Notes under the pieces: model-generated
What the model was told of the DNA's origin: nothing
What the model saw: the letters and a program-made list of their open reading frames with translations, nothing else
Databases searched by the model: none
NCBI GenBank assembly: GCA_027574665.1
Contig: CM050650.1
Location: 95,887,086-95,951,085, forward strand
Length of the DNA: 64,000 bases
Direction of reading: 5' to 3'
From: Rhynochetos jubatus
Taxonomy: Eukaryota > Chordata > Aves > Eurypygiformes > Rhynochetidae
Made by a program: the position numbers and the translations under genes
Shown: in pieces, positions 1 through 12,194 of the stretch
Position numbering within the stretch: the first letter of the stretch is position 1
Layout: the number at the start of each line of letters is the position of its first letter

Positions 1-2385
1 ACAAACAACACACCCAAATAGTTTTATTCTTCCTATGAGAAACTAAAAAACTCCACAACAACATTAATATTAAGCTCATCCAAAAAGGTATCACATATAG
101 AAACTAGAAAAGATTAAAATTTATGTTTGTTTTCATTTTCTTATTTGGTACTACTCTCTAAAGTCTCAGTTTATTCTAGCACCCATTTGTGCAAGATCCT
201 TCATTCATGCTAATACTGCCATGGAACCTCTGTAAGAAAGATTTCTCATTGTGTATTATTACAAAGAGATTATTATTTGTCCTTTTGCAAAGGTACACAG
301 AATCGAAAACAGCAGAGCACAGACTATTGAAGCACCTCAAAAGTTCATGTAAACAAATTCAGTAGCCCAATTTCTTAACGTACAAAATAACTAATTCTTA
401 TAAGACAGTTTTTAATTTAGAATAGCAACAAGATTGATGTCTGTCTGAGGCAAAAACTTATCAGTCTCATATGGGATTTGGACAGGCAAATTATATTACT
501 TCAAGTGCTCTTGAACGTATAAATATCAAATAGTAATTTTTAGCACTATAAATAATAGCATATACTTGGTGTCTCTTATTCAGATAAAATCAATAATAAT
601 AAATACGTTAATGATATCATTTTTACATTTTGTGCTTCTGTCTGGGAATGTTGTCAGGTAAGAGTAGACCTTCACATAGTACAGAATTCCTAAGATTTTT
701 GTTTATATCTGAAAGTAGGTGGTTTGTTGTGCCAGATTACAGAGTATAGTTCTTCTTGGTTTTTTGTTATGTTAAGAAATCATGCCATTAAAATATTTAT
801 ATTTAGTGTTAACAGTTACATGCTCAGTAAACAAGCACAATCAATAAATTTGAGTTTGATGTTTTTTATGATAATGCACTGTAATTGGATTCAGCAGTAA
901 ATCCAAATACAGCTCTGAGGCATTGATTTTCCAAACAGTTCTGTCAAATTTATGCAGTAAGAAATGAAGCAGCAGCTTGATGAGGCATGTCATAAAATTA
1001 TTTTAAAATATTATTATTGAGCAGAAGTTATAAATAAATTGATAGCTTTTTAATAAGACAGTCCTAGCAGGGACATCTAAAGAATTGATATAATTTTCTA
1101 TACTGACCCTTTGTAAATGTACACTGCCAGATGGAGACAGTGTATTTCATTTGTTAAGTCTGACAGACAAAATGCTTGTTAGTGATGTCAAAGGTGTTAA
1201 ATGATGCTTCAAATGGGGACAAAAAAAACCCAACAAAAAACCACACACAAATAAGCCCAACAACAACAACAAAAATGGGAAAAAAATAACACAAATAACC
1301 ACAACAACAAAAACCTACCTTGTATTTTTTTTTCTTCTAGGATTTAAAACATAATTCTTGGAAACAGATGAGTCATTTTTGGACAGAGGAACACCATTTT
1401 ATGATGATTTATTGATATGCTATCATATCACATGGTTTATTAATGCAATGAAATGATTTATAGTGTCTCTGCATGTGTGTCACTAACTTGACCTGCACAT
1501 AAAATACATACTATCCAAGTATGGCTCTTTGTTCTCATGCTATTCAGGCAAATTGAATCTCATATATAAAGAGAGAGAGAAAGTCCTCACCTGAGAAAAA
1601 AAAAAAAAACCGGGGGCTGGGTAGAAATTAATTATAGATATAATTCCCTCTCTTTCCGGTGAAGAGAGAAGTATTTTCCAGCTTAAAACCTAAATCTACT
1701 GTAATTCTCCTATAGTTGATTCAGTCTCTCTGAGGAGGGAATGAGGTAACTATTTGCTGTAGGGCACATGAACATGAAAATTGTTTGTGACAAACAGTGC
1801 ACTAGGAAGTTCATACAAAATGAGCATGAAAGCCTGACCAATTCAGGAATCAGGGTACAGTGGTACTGACTATATGAGTTATGCCATGCTCAGACCTTTT
1901 AAAAATCAGCCTTCATTGATTTGCTGCAGAATAACTTGTTTACTTGTCCACAAGGTAAAAAAAAAAACACAAAAAACCCCAAAAAAAAACCTGTGGAGGA
2001 AAAAAAAAAAAAAGTGAAATATTTTTGGACAATTTTGAGCCATTTTTAAAAACAAAGAGCTATGACCAGTAGTATGTCATCATATATCTTACTTTTTCCT
2101 TAAATTACATAAACTCCCTGTCATTTTCTATAAGAAATACAAGAAAGCAATTTATCACTGCAAATCAAGCTCTATTCAATCTTCTATTATGTTCTTAATA
2201 TTTTAAGAAGATACTTGTTTCAGGTCTAAGACGACAGTCTGCAAGGAGTTTCAGCCAAGATGTTGCTAAATTCAACTTCTGAATGAAGTTAATAGCGTTC
2301 ATGCTAAGCATAAGACTAATACACATTATGGAAATAAAAGATTTAAGCTTCACAGTAGATTTATTCTTTCTCCTTACTATAATTT

Positions 2386-2445
2386 TGTATGGTAAATGAA
2401 TTCTATGAATTCTATGAATTACCATTCTATGGTAAATGAATTCAT
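2386..2445. repeat. Short GAATTCTATG-type repeat patch
   Basis: The unit gaattctat occurs in tandem, and the phrase tatggtaaatgaattc occurs twice, about 40 bases apart. The ATTCTATG-like unit resembles the microsatellite at the 3' end of avian CR1 elements, but no CR1 body adjoins it. It may be a decayed CR1 tail or an independent local duplication. Confidence 0.4.
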
Positions 2446-3228
2446 ATTAAAATGCAATTTAATTGTAGCATATGTAACAAAATCAGTAAAAAAATAAATA
2501 CATGTCATACAGAATTTTGGCCAAGACAACACCGTTATATTTAAACCTCTGGATAAGAAGGTTTCCATTGTTACAATGAATTATGAAAAATAAAAAGCGT
2601 GATTATTCCAGAATTAAATCACAACTTTTACCTGAAATTAAATGTGTATCCCATTTCAATTAAAGAGACTGATTTTGTAATGAAGTTTGAATTGATGTTG
2701 AAATGTAAAGTTTTTAAGAAATGTCAAAGGTTGGGTTTTGTAGCTTGAAGCTTTCCATAATTAAATCAACAAGAATAAAGGCTAGGATAGCATCAGAAAT
2801 AAGTATAAAGAATAATTTCCATATTTTTATATATTTCTCTATATTTGCCAACAAAAATCATTAATCTTCTTATTAAAAAAGATGTAGAAAAAACACGTTA
2901 TCTGAAAGAGAAAAATATAAGACCTGCCTGGGGACAATAACAGTATGTTTTCTGTTGCATACTGTAAATGTGCTTGTTTTTTGTTTTTTTGTTTTTTGTT
3001 TTTTTAAATGAGAATTACCAAAATTCCATTTAAATAAAGGCTATCAAAGGAATATGTACTATTTATTAGAAGTTGTCATATGAAGGTTGAGAGTGCTATT
3101 TGTAGATTCCAGTGGTGCCAGAAAGTCATAAGCTACTACTAAAAATTATGATTATAGCCCAAAAAGGAGTGGTGATAGGAAGGAGGAGATTAATTAAAAT
3201 TCATAAGGGGAGATTAAAAGCAGGTGAC

Positions 3229-3362
3229 TTGCACAAGTGGCTGCAACCCAGTCCGAGTGTTTATACTGATGTCTTGAAAGAAAATTGGGGCACAGCTTCA
3301 AAGGATGAGATAGGTGAAGCCAGTGATGACACACAGCAGCAGGAAACTGAACATACAAGGTC
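3229..3362 (+). other. Possible coding remnant or exon-like segment
   Basis: One plus-strand frame reads through with polar, protein-like composition (begins GDLHKWLQPSPSVYTD, ends DDTQQQETEHTR). It is preceded by AG and followed by AAG|gtctta, a fair splice donor. Against an exon: there is no pyrimidine tract before the AG. The open frame extends upstream in less convincing sequence. It could be a pseudogene piece or chance. I do not recognise the protein. Confidence 0.2.
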
Positions 3363-6300
3363 TTAATGGGTTTTAATTTTAGTCTTATGTTACACATTAG
3401 AAAAGGGATAGAGATTATTTTATAATATCCAGTGAAATAAGCTTTTGAAACAGTATGTTAAAAAACAATTTCCAGAGAACTGATTCTTCTAAATAAAATA
3501 AGCTGAAGCAGAGGAGGAATACTCGTTTTTAAATCTCATGCTGTAAGTGGATTTTATGCAGAGATCAGAAAGAAAGTTGAGGGTAGGAGGGTATTTTCTA
3601 TGAAACCCCTATCTGTAATTATGCTGAAACTTTAATGACAACATTCTAGTTGTCTATCTGAATCTTCTATTAACTGCTTAAGACAAAAATTACTGTTCAA
3701 AGCAGTGTTTCCTTCCACAAAAGAAAATTTCACCTTCATGCAATGATATTTGACAAATATCAGGAACACATTAACCTTCCAAAACAGGGAAAACAATGGG
3801 TATGTTATCTGAAATATCTCTGATGCAGTTTCCTAGAGGTGAAGTTTATCCGTTATTTTAATATACCTTAGAAATCCTATCAAGCACAAGCTGGCAATAG
3901 TTAGTCAATTTGATTAAAGGTTGCTTAGCAGGCTGCATACAATCATATGTTCAAATTCCTTTTTCATGACATGTCAGTGTGAGAGAGAACATCAGTTATA
4001 TGAAACCATAAATTACACACCACAAAAGAGTTAGGATCATGTTTGGCAGGGCAGATACCTCTGTTTGATAATATGAACTGTCTTGTTGTCCATAACAGTA
4101 CTCAGCAATAGCCTGGAGTGAGAGACATATTTTTAGCCATAGTTGGCTAAATCCAGGTTATAACACAGGATTGTTTTGTTCTCTTTTTTTTCTTTCCTTT
4201 CCAGGAGGTCATTCTGTCAATAAATCACATTCTGTATGAAGTTAACACATTTTTGGATACACAAACAAGACAAAATCAACAGGTTACAGTAAAGGGAAGC
4301 TTATAATCCCTATGTATTTGATCAAATAAAAGAATTTCTTTTCTATTTTGAAGAATGGCTTAAATTTAAAGCTAAAATCAGGGTGGTAATCCTATGCAAA
4401 GTACATTCTGTTAAAGATGGTTGGGTTGAGTGGACTTTTTTTTGTTTCTAAGAGCAACTTTGTCGCTGGTGTTCTATGGAATTTTTCATTTGGTTAGGCA
4501 GTTCCTGCTGACTAAATATTTGTTCTAAAGTTTGTGAAATCTTTCAGTTTTTACATTTCAATCCCACTAGCAGCACTATTTTTTTAACACTGCAGGAAAA
4601 ATATTAACATCTGTAGCTCACCCTTTCTTCTGTCTTCTTTCTCACTCTGTCTACAAATAGTTTTCCCTTTCATTCGCAAGGTTTTAGTTATGGTTGTCCC
4701 CTTTATATACAATAACAGATTTATCTTTATGCTCATGAGTAATTTTAATTAAAATTATTGAAATAAATTTATTAATGGGAGAAGAACTGCCACATCAGGA
4801 AAGGTAGTACCATTTTGTCATTATTGAGCAGGTTAGGACTGTGTAAGTGCGCATAGATATATACTACATAGGGCGACTAATGTTTACCCAAGTTTTGTAT
4901 TTATACCAGTGATAGATTTAAAATACCACCAAATGTGAAAACTTTTTTTCACCTTGAAAATAGCCCCCCACAAGAGGTAAATCGGTGGAAATAAGGTGAT
5001 GTGTCTATTTGTATTTTCTTTTTCCTTATGTCTGGATATGATCTAGTGTATTCTATGTCTTCACTTTTAGCAATTCAATTTGGTATATGAAAAAAATAGG
5101 CTTCTCAACTTCATTTCAGTGAAGAAATACATTTAATAACTTTACTACTGCTCAGTACCTTTAACGAGACTAATTTGAAAGGGCCTGTAGTTCATGAGTG
5201 AAAATCTTAACAAAGTGAAAGTTAGGTAAATTCACACAGAGACAAACTTTTGAGTTGCAAATTTAGCATTTACTCAAATTGTGGTCAATTATATATCTCT
5301 TGACACCTTTAATTTATGAATGGATGTCCTTTTTTGGAAGTGCTTTAGCTATGCATAAGTCATTGAGTTTAATACAGGTCTAAAGGCATCCAGTTCTACA
5401 GTTTATGTTAAACAACATGTCAAATTAGATAATCCAATTGTGTCTTCCAGAATTAAACACTCATTGACTATATAAATCTATCATCCCATTAAATCAAATA
5501 GCACTTTTGCTGAAGTGTTAACTTCTTCAAAAGAAACAAAAATTTTACCAAATTCTGCTCTGTGCTCTACTGATAAACTTGGTGTAACTGACAAAATACT
5601 CTGCATCAAAGCTAGAGTAAAACACCTTATCTTCAAGAGTTTCTGATAACATAGGTAAAAATATTAGTTGATGAGGGTGAGGAAGGCTGTTGTTTAACAA
5701 AATAGTAAACCAATATCTGTAAACATTATGATAATGGATTATCTAGAAGCATGGTTAATGTCAGAATGTACAGAGAGAAAGAAACAGGGAAAAATAGGAT
5801 GGATTACCCAAACAGTGAATCTTAAAAATATGCTTTCCTGTAACTGGGAGAAAATTCAGGTATTCCATCTTGACCATCAGACTATCTCATCCAGCTTTTC
5901 ATTATTCAGACAAAGTATTGTCACCAAAATGAATTCATCAATGTAACAGAGATAAATGGTCCAGCATGGAACAGACTGAACTATCTTCCTGTTCTTATGA
6001 AGAAAATTGTCTCTGTACTATTATATCAGTGACAAAGATGTCTGGACTTTATAAGCATCTCTTTCCATTTAGTCTGCCTTAAATATTAATGATGCAATGA
6101 TTTAACCTCTCTATACTGAGTTCAAGAAAGAGTTTAAAAGTACTAATACAGAATAGGAAGGTTTCAAGAATAAAATAACCAAATTACTTTAAAGATATGA
6201 CTATTTCTCACCACTTTGGAAGAATTAATAATGTTAAATAAACAGGAGGGAGGTTGAACAGATACCCAAGTACACTGAGACTGCATTTAAACTGTCAAAT

Positions 6301-6427
6301 TGTTTTGGGACAAATCACATTACATTATGGCATTCCTCAAAGTATGATCTATATGGATGTTTAAATTGGAATCATAAATACTAGTATCACTAGTAGTCCT
6401 ATAGATCTCTGGGGAAAAAATATGTGT

Positions 6428-6487
6428 GTTTTTTTGTTTGTTTGGTTAGGTTTTTCTAAAAAAAACCCAACCAAACAAAAAACAAAA
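6428..6487. repeat. Imperfect inverted repeat (hairpin)
   Basis: A T/G-rich arm (6428-6455, containing gtttgtttggttaggttttt) is followed after about 2-4 bases by an A/C-rich arm (6458-6487, containing cccaaccaaacaaaaaac) that is nearly its reverse complement. The stem would be about 27 bp with a very short loop. Confidence 0.6.
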
Positions 6488-8452
6488 TCAACTAATGGTA
6501 AAAGAAAGATGTATTGGGTCTATATTACCAGTTTGTATGTAACAGTGGTGGAAACAAAAACTTGAATTCTTAAACTGAAATACTATTTAACATAAATATT
6601 TTAGGTAATGAGATAATATGAGATCTCAATGTATTAGAGTTTGTTACCCACAACCTTTTCTACAGTGACTCTCTCCCTATTGCCTCTGAAACTGAGACCG
6701 CATTTGCAACAGAACACTAAAGCATATTAGCAGTTTAAACAAAGTAGACATAGTTTCAAATGCCAAAAGGTAAAGACAGTTCCATGATTACTTTGCAAGC
6801 CAGAATCAGAACTACTGACAGATAAATCTCCCGATTTACTCAGCTCCAAGACACTGCATAAAGAATTAATTTAATTTCTTATCAGTGAGCTTAAGTATGA
6901 AAGACAAACGAATCTACACCAGCAGAGACTAGCTCCTTATCTCACGTTATACACTTACCTCTAGTATTGTCCTTAGATATTAACTGAGGACAAGTTGAAA
7001 GCAAACGTATTTATAGGAGATGAATGAACTCATGAAAGCCAGAGGAATCTTTGTTCAGCAGCTTATATAGCCCAAATCTCCATACCTTCTTCAGGATGTT
7101 GCCTAGACAGGTATTTTCCTTTCGACATTTGTACTTTTCAAAAAGTTTGTGTTATCACAAATACTATGTAGTAGAGGCAAAGCCATTGAAAAGACAGACT
7201 AGAATGAAGAATCTGTAGGACAATTTTACCAAGGGATGGAAATGGTAGAAACTGTATTTTGTTGTTAGCTGATGTTTGTTTGTTTAAGAAACTGTAGGGA
7301 TGGATTCAAAGTAAAACTGCTTAACAACTGGTTACACACTAAAATCTTCACTAAGTGAGTTCTCCTCTTGCCACACTATAAGGTGAAACAGAAGAGGCAT
7401 CCCATCTCCTGCTCCCTTCAATTCTAATGTTTGTGAAAAAAAGTACAATGTGTCAAGAACGGAAAAAAAACCAAAGTATATTTGGGTGGACAGTTCAACA
7501 TAGGGTTTTATTTAACCATTCATGAAATCCAGAGTCTACTAAAAGATTTAATTAAATATAATTCAACAGACAGATAATGCCATACTGTATAACAAAGAGA
7601 GTATCAGGTAGCAGTTACTTTTCAGAAGGAAAACTTACTGTTATTATTACAGGACCCAGAATTTCCAGTCATGAGTTGTCCTGGGCACTATTCCAATAGC
7701 AACATTAGTAGACAAGCTAGTCAAATTTTTAAGAGCTTGCCTTAAAATGTATGTATGTCAGGACTCAGAGGTGACATACAAAATATCTAATAAATTTCTG
7801 TCTTTTTTATAAATGAAAGGGAATTGCTGAAGAAGCTAATTAAAGAAAGAGAGACTAGTGTTGCACTAAAATATTTTCTTAGGGGCAAGTAATGGATTTA
7901 TGTATTAATTGTATCCACGTTTCAAAGAACACATGTCATGTTTCCTAACAGAATCTTTCAATTAGTCTTCAGCTCAGTAAAATTTCTCCTGTAAATGGAT
8001 GATGTCTCCCCCTTGTTTAAGAAATTAGACTGTGTGCCAGCTTGGTCTACTTTAATGTATAAAATTCTTCTTTAAAAATCTCGCAAAACTACTGACAGAT
8101 AACATGTAAGTGGTGATATGCTATCAGTATAAAAGGACTGAGTCAGTAAAGAGAGGGCCTTGACCCCAAACATCAGAACTGGGAATACCTTTCTGAATGA
8201 GCAAACAGAAGAGGAATGTAAGGGATAAAATGGCAGAAATATGTTCTGAGGGTTAAGTAAAAATGAAATCACTATTTAGAAAGTTAGGCCAGAAACAACA
8301 AGATTGGATCTCAGAATACCTAAGAACTCAATAACACTTATGGGCATGTAAAGAAAGAATTAATCTTTCTTTAATTAATCTTCCAGAAGAATTCCACTGA
8401 CATCAATTTATTTGTTGTGTAGTTAGAGATAGTCTGATTCCAGTTGCTTTTA

Positions 8453-8473
8453 TTTTTTTTTTTTTTTTTTTTT
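8453..8473. repeat. Poly-T run
   Basis: About 21 consecutive T residues. No element is recognised next to it. Confidence 0.9.
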
Positions 8474-9282
8474 CAGTTAACAGTGATAAGTATGGTTAAG
8501 GTGAACATCATAGCCACTGACTGAAAGACTCTGCCCCCCATCATGGATAAAGCTGAAATCAAATGCTGAAGATAAAAACAAAAGTTAAACCCTAGATAGT
8601 TAGACTAACCAAGGTTTAGGACTATACTGTAAGACAGATAGCCATTATTTTTCCAAATCCTAAGATACAAAGAAAAACTCAGATGAAGAACAATCATTGA
8701 AGATTTGATAAAGATGTCATTAAAAAGTTTAGCTCACTATCAAACAAAGGAGAGCAAGAAAGTTGCAATAGAATTTTACCTACCCATAGGATCAAGAGTA
8801 GATAAAGCTAACAAATGGGCACAGACACAACTACTGTGAAAGATTGCTTCAATATGTCATATTGAATGTGGCAAACTCCTCGATTTTTTTTCCCCTCTTA
8901 CACTTTGGTAACACATAAAGAACTTCTTCACAAAGGCATTCGCTATGTTAAAGCTCATGGTTGGGATCCAGCGTGAATAATAAGTCGTTTACACAAAAAG
9001 CTAGAGAACTAACATTTCATTAGTCAGTGGAGAATTCCATATGATTAGCAGGGTGTGGAGAGCTTTTCAGCTCAACCTGCAACACAAGTTTTGGGTCAGT
9101 GAATACCTGATGAGAGATGATGATGTGAAAATCTTCTGATTAACGTTACCTGAAAACCTGAATTGTAGTATTTATAGTAGCTAAATTCAAAACCAGGAAG
9201 TGGTTTGATTTGGGATTTTGGGTTGAGGTGATTCATAAGCTATTTGTTTCACATCCAGCAATGAAGATCTGCTATCAAAATG

Positions 9283-9910
9283 TCACAGATTCACAGAGTG
9301 TTAGGGGTTGGAAGGCACCTCTAGAGATCATCTAGTCCAACCCCACTGCCAGAGCAGGATCACCTAGAGCATATCACACAGGAAAAAGTCCAGGTGGCTT
9401 TGGAAAGTCTCCAGAGAAGGAGACTCCACCACCTCCCTGGACAGCCCATTCCAGTGCTCTGCCACCCTCACAGGGAAGAAGTGTTTCCTCACGTTCAGGT
9501 TGAATCTTCTGTTTTCCAGTTTATGGCCATTGCCCCTAGTCCTGTCACTGGACACCACTGAGAAGAGCCTGACCCCATCCTCCTGACATCCACCCTTTAG
9601 ATATTGATAAGCATTGATAAGATCCCCCCTCAGCCTCCCCTTCTCCAAGCCAAACAGACCCAGCTCTCTCAGCCTTTCCCCATATAGAAGGTGCCCTAGG
9701 CCCTTCATCATCTTAGTGTCCCTGCACTGGACCCTCTCCAGTAGCTCCTTGTCCTTCTGGAACTGAGGAGCCCAGAACTGGATACAGTACTCCAGGTGAA
9801 GCCTCACCAGTGCAGAGAAGAGGGGGAGGATAACTTCCCTTGATCTGCTGTCCACGCTCTTCTTAATGCATCCCAGGATGCCGCTGGCTTTCTCCTTGTC
9901 CCTTGGTGTC
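9283..9910 (-). mobile_element. CR1 retrotransposon, 5'-truncated 3' end
   Basis: Non-LTR retrotransposon copy reading on the minus strand. The plus-strand left edge (tcacagattcacagagtg, then ggttggaaggcacctctag and catctagtccaacccc) is the reverse complement of the typical avian CR1 3' end. The remainder encodes the C-terminal part of ORF2, downstream of the reverse-transcriptase catalytic core. 5' truncation is usual for CR1, which inserts by target-primed reverse transcription and seldom makes clear target duplications. A (TAG)n or poly-A tail is absent, as expected for CR1. Confidence 0.93.
9364..9910 (-). pseudogene. CR1 ORF2 C-terminal fragment
   Basis: An open minus-strand frame covers the end of the CR1 ORF2 polyprotein. 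Visible family landmarks in order are [69 protein letters not shown] and a terminal [18 protein letters not shown] segment. It lacks endonuclease and all reverse-transcriptase catalytic motifs because of 5' truncation, so it cannot be active. The frame stays open over about 180 codons, which suggests a moderately young copy. The first residues before about 9910 (TH KWTP...) do not look like CR1 and are probably flanking DNA. Confidence 0.88.
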
Positions 9911-9930
9911 CATTTATGCGTTCTTATCAA

Positions 9931-11594
9931 GGCAGATATTTAAGTAAAAACAATACAGTGGTGAACTTTTGGTTCAGTTTTGTTTTGTTCTGATGGAAAT
10001 TTACAGTTTTGTAGTAGGGTCATGTTGCCAGGGTTCCTGCCTGCATTTGTGGATGGCTGAGCACTCTTGCAAAAATGGTGGATATTTATTTTTCAGAAAA
10101 GCCACAGCAAGTGTCTTTCAAGTTTTTCCTTTAAACCCAGACCAGTGAAAAATAATCCCTGCTTGAGCAACATTTTTGGCTTCATTAGGCTGAGGTGTTG
10201 CAGTGCTGCTTTGGTTTTGGTTTTGTTGTTTATTTTATTATTTAAATACAGGGATGGTGATACTAGGGAGATTTTTTGCCCTCTTTTGGAAATGGTTTGT
10301 TTTTTAATAGAAGAAGAAAAGGTCGTTGTCTCTGTGAGAGAGGTGCAGGCACTCTCTGCAAATAATGTTTGTCACAGTTGTTAGCTATAGTGTGTATTCT
10401 GTCCTGCTAGGGCAGACTGCATTGAGACTGATGGGGACCTGTTTTGGCAGAAAACTGATGATATCAACTAAAGAGTTTGGTATATCTGGAATAAAAAGGT
10501 GAATTTTTGTTGTTTGCATCTTCTCCCGTGTGAAGCTCTCATGCTTGCGAGATGAGGAGTGGGTACTGATTTGGTGTGGGAAGGTGGTATTATCCACGTC
10601 ATGACTAGCTACTGTGAAGAAAATTAACCCTATCTGAGCCAAAACCCGCACACATGTAAGGGTTATATTATCAAATGTTAACAGAATAAAGGAAAAACAT
10701 TTCATAACTATGTGCATTTGGAATTTAATGTACATTTGTAGTCTTTTGATTGGAGATGCAAAGTTTGGTCTTCAGGGTGCATCAGTTCAACCCAAATAAA
10801 GAAGAACTAGGAAAACGGAATTTGAAGTTCTTGATACTGTGACCTAGCTTCCACAAACAAAAGTGTACTCCTTCCTTGAGCATTGTACAGAGGACATTAA
10901 TATGCATAGGGTGAGAGGTCTCTTTCATAGTCTGGATTGAGAAATAGTTCAGATTCTCTCAGGAACTGAACTCAGGTGTCTGATTTTTCAGGCTACTATT
11001 CTAACAGACATATAGGGAGTCAAAAATCTAGCATAGTCCTCATTTAAACACTTTTTTCTCCTTCTTCTCTTTTCTCATTGCTTCTTACATTATCTCTTAA
11101 AAAAAAAAAAAAAAAATCACCCTCTCGCAAACTGCCATCCATTTCATGGGTTCCATTTTTATTCCATTTTATTTCAACTTAAATACACCTATTAATATCT
11201 CTATTACAGAATTGCATTTGAAAAACACAGATCCTCCAAACTGAAATGTGTCGTCCTTTTCTGACATCTCTGTGCAGATGTTTCGCCGTGACATCCATTC
11301 TGACTTAACTGAACAAAAGATAGTGTTCATTCTCTTAAGAGTGCTTCTCTCTTTTTCTTCGTGCTATGGGGAGATACAAGTACTGTCACTGACTCCTAAT
11401 TAACTGTCTGATTTGTATCTCTGTGATGATCTTCCTATGCAGTTTCTCCAAGTTTATGTAACAAACTCTGATATTTGTTTCTCCATGAAAATGGGAAGAA
11501 GAAAAGTAGGATTTACAATGCACGTATTTTGATAATACTTTAATCTAGATGGGAATCCTGTAGCATCAGACTTTGTTACATCCATTTTTCTATC
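9931..11594. other. Unique noncoding stretch
   Basis: Two facing reading frames end near 10384 (105 codons plus strand, 116 codons minus strand) but neither has recognisable motifs, and they overlap low-complexity sequence. A run of A occurs at about 11100-11117. No mobile element was recognised. Confidence 0.55.
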
Positions 11595-11599
11595 CCTTA

Positions 11600-12189
11600 T
11601 GTCTGAGGGATGGCTGAGATGGAGTTAATTTTCTGCATATCAGCTCTCATAGTGCTGTGCTTTGTGTAGGTAGTTAGAAAGGTGTTGATAACACACCAGT
11701 GTTTTGGCTACTGGTGAGCAGCTCTTGCACAGCATCAAGGCTATCTTTCCAATAATTCCCTGCCTTGTGGGTGGGTGAGATCTTGGAAGGGGACATAGCC
11801 AGCACAGCTGACCCAAACTGACCAAAGGGATATTCCATATGATGTCTGCTCATCAACACAAGCTAGGAGAAAGGAGGAGGAAGGGTGTGTGTAGTTTATT
11901 TACATTTCTCTTCTGGAGCAACCATTACACATACTGGAGCAGTGCATCCTGGGAAGTGGCTGGGCATTGCCTGCTGATAGGAAATAGAGAATAAACCTTT
12001 GTGTTCTTTCGATTCCACAAATGGCCTTTGCTTTTACATTATTAAACTGCCTTTATCTTGACCCGTTTGTTGTTGTTTTTTTTTTTTTCCTATCTTATTT
12101 TCTTCCCTGCACCACTCTTCTGAGGAGTGGGGGGAATTATATGGCATCTTGGTGGGCACCTGGCATCCAGCCATGGTCAACCCACAACA
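11600..12189 (+). mobile_element. Solo LTR, alpha group (copy A)
   Basis: A complete LTR runs from TGTCTGAGGGATGGCTGAG to CAACCCACAACA. It is bounded by an exact 5-bp target duplication CCTTA (11595-11599 and 12190-12194), which fits class III (ERVL-like) avian endogenous retroviruses. Known features include the head phrase 'gagatggagttaattttc', the 'gttgataacacaccagtg' and 'acagctgacccaaactgaccaaa' segments shared with avian LTRs, and a G-rich end 'ggtgggcacctggcatccag'. No retroviral internal sequence adjoins it, so it is a solo LTR left by LTR-LTR recombination. Compared with the fragment at 39936 it has a few extra bases (GAGGGATG) in the head. About 85 bases of its right flank recur after the LTR ending at 42506, which suggests duplication of the locus. 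Confidence 0.85.
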
Positions 12190-12194
12190 CCTTA

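Larger units (their letters stand above)
1..9282. other. AT-rich unique noncoding stretch
   Basis: No recognisable gene or complete mobile element was found. The stretch is AT-rich with many short A and T runs and A/C-rich simple tracts (for example 1226-1316). Short reading frames are scattered and lack protein-like features, except possibly 3229-3362, listed separately. An imperfect inverted repeat at 6428-6487 and a T run at 8453-8473 are the other local structures. It could be intergenic or part of a large intron; the sequence alone does not decide. Confidence 0.6.

Noticed and set aside
10067-10735. Two facing frames of 105 and 116 codons that meet at 10384
   Set aside because: They have no recognisable motif and hydrophobic low-complexity parts. 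A good acceptor at about 10249 exists but no convincing exon structure.
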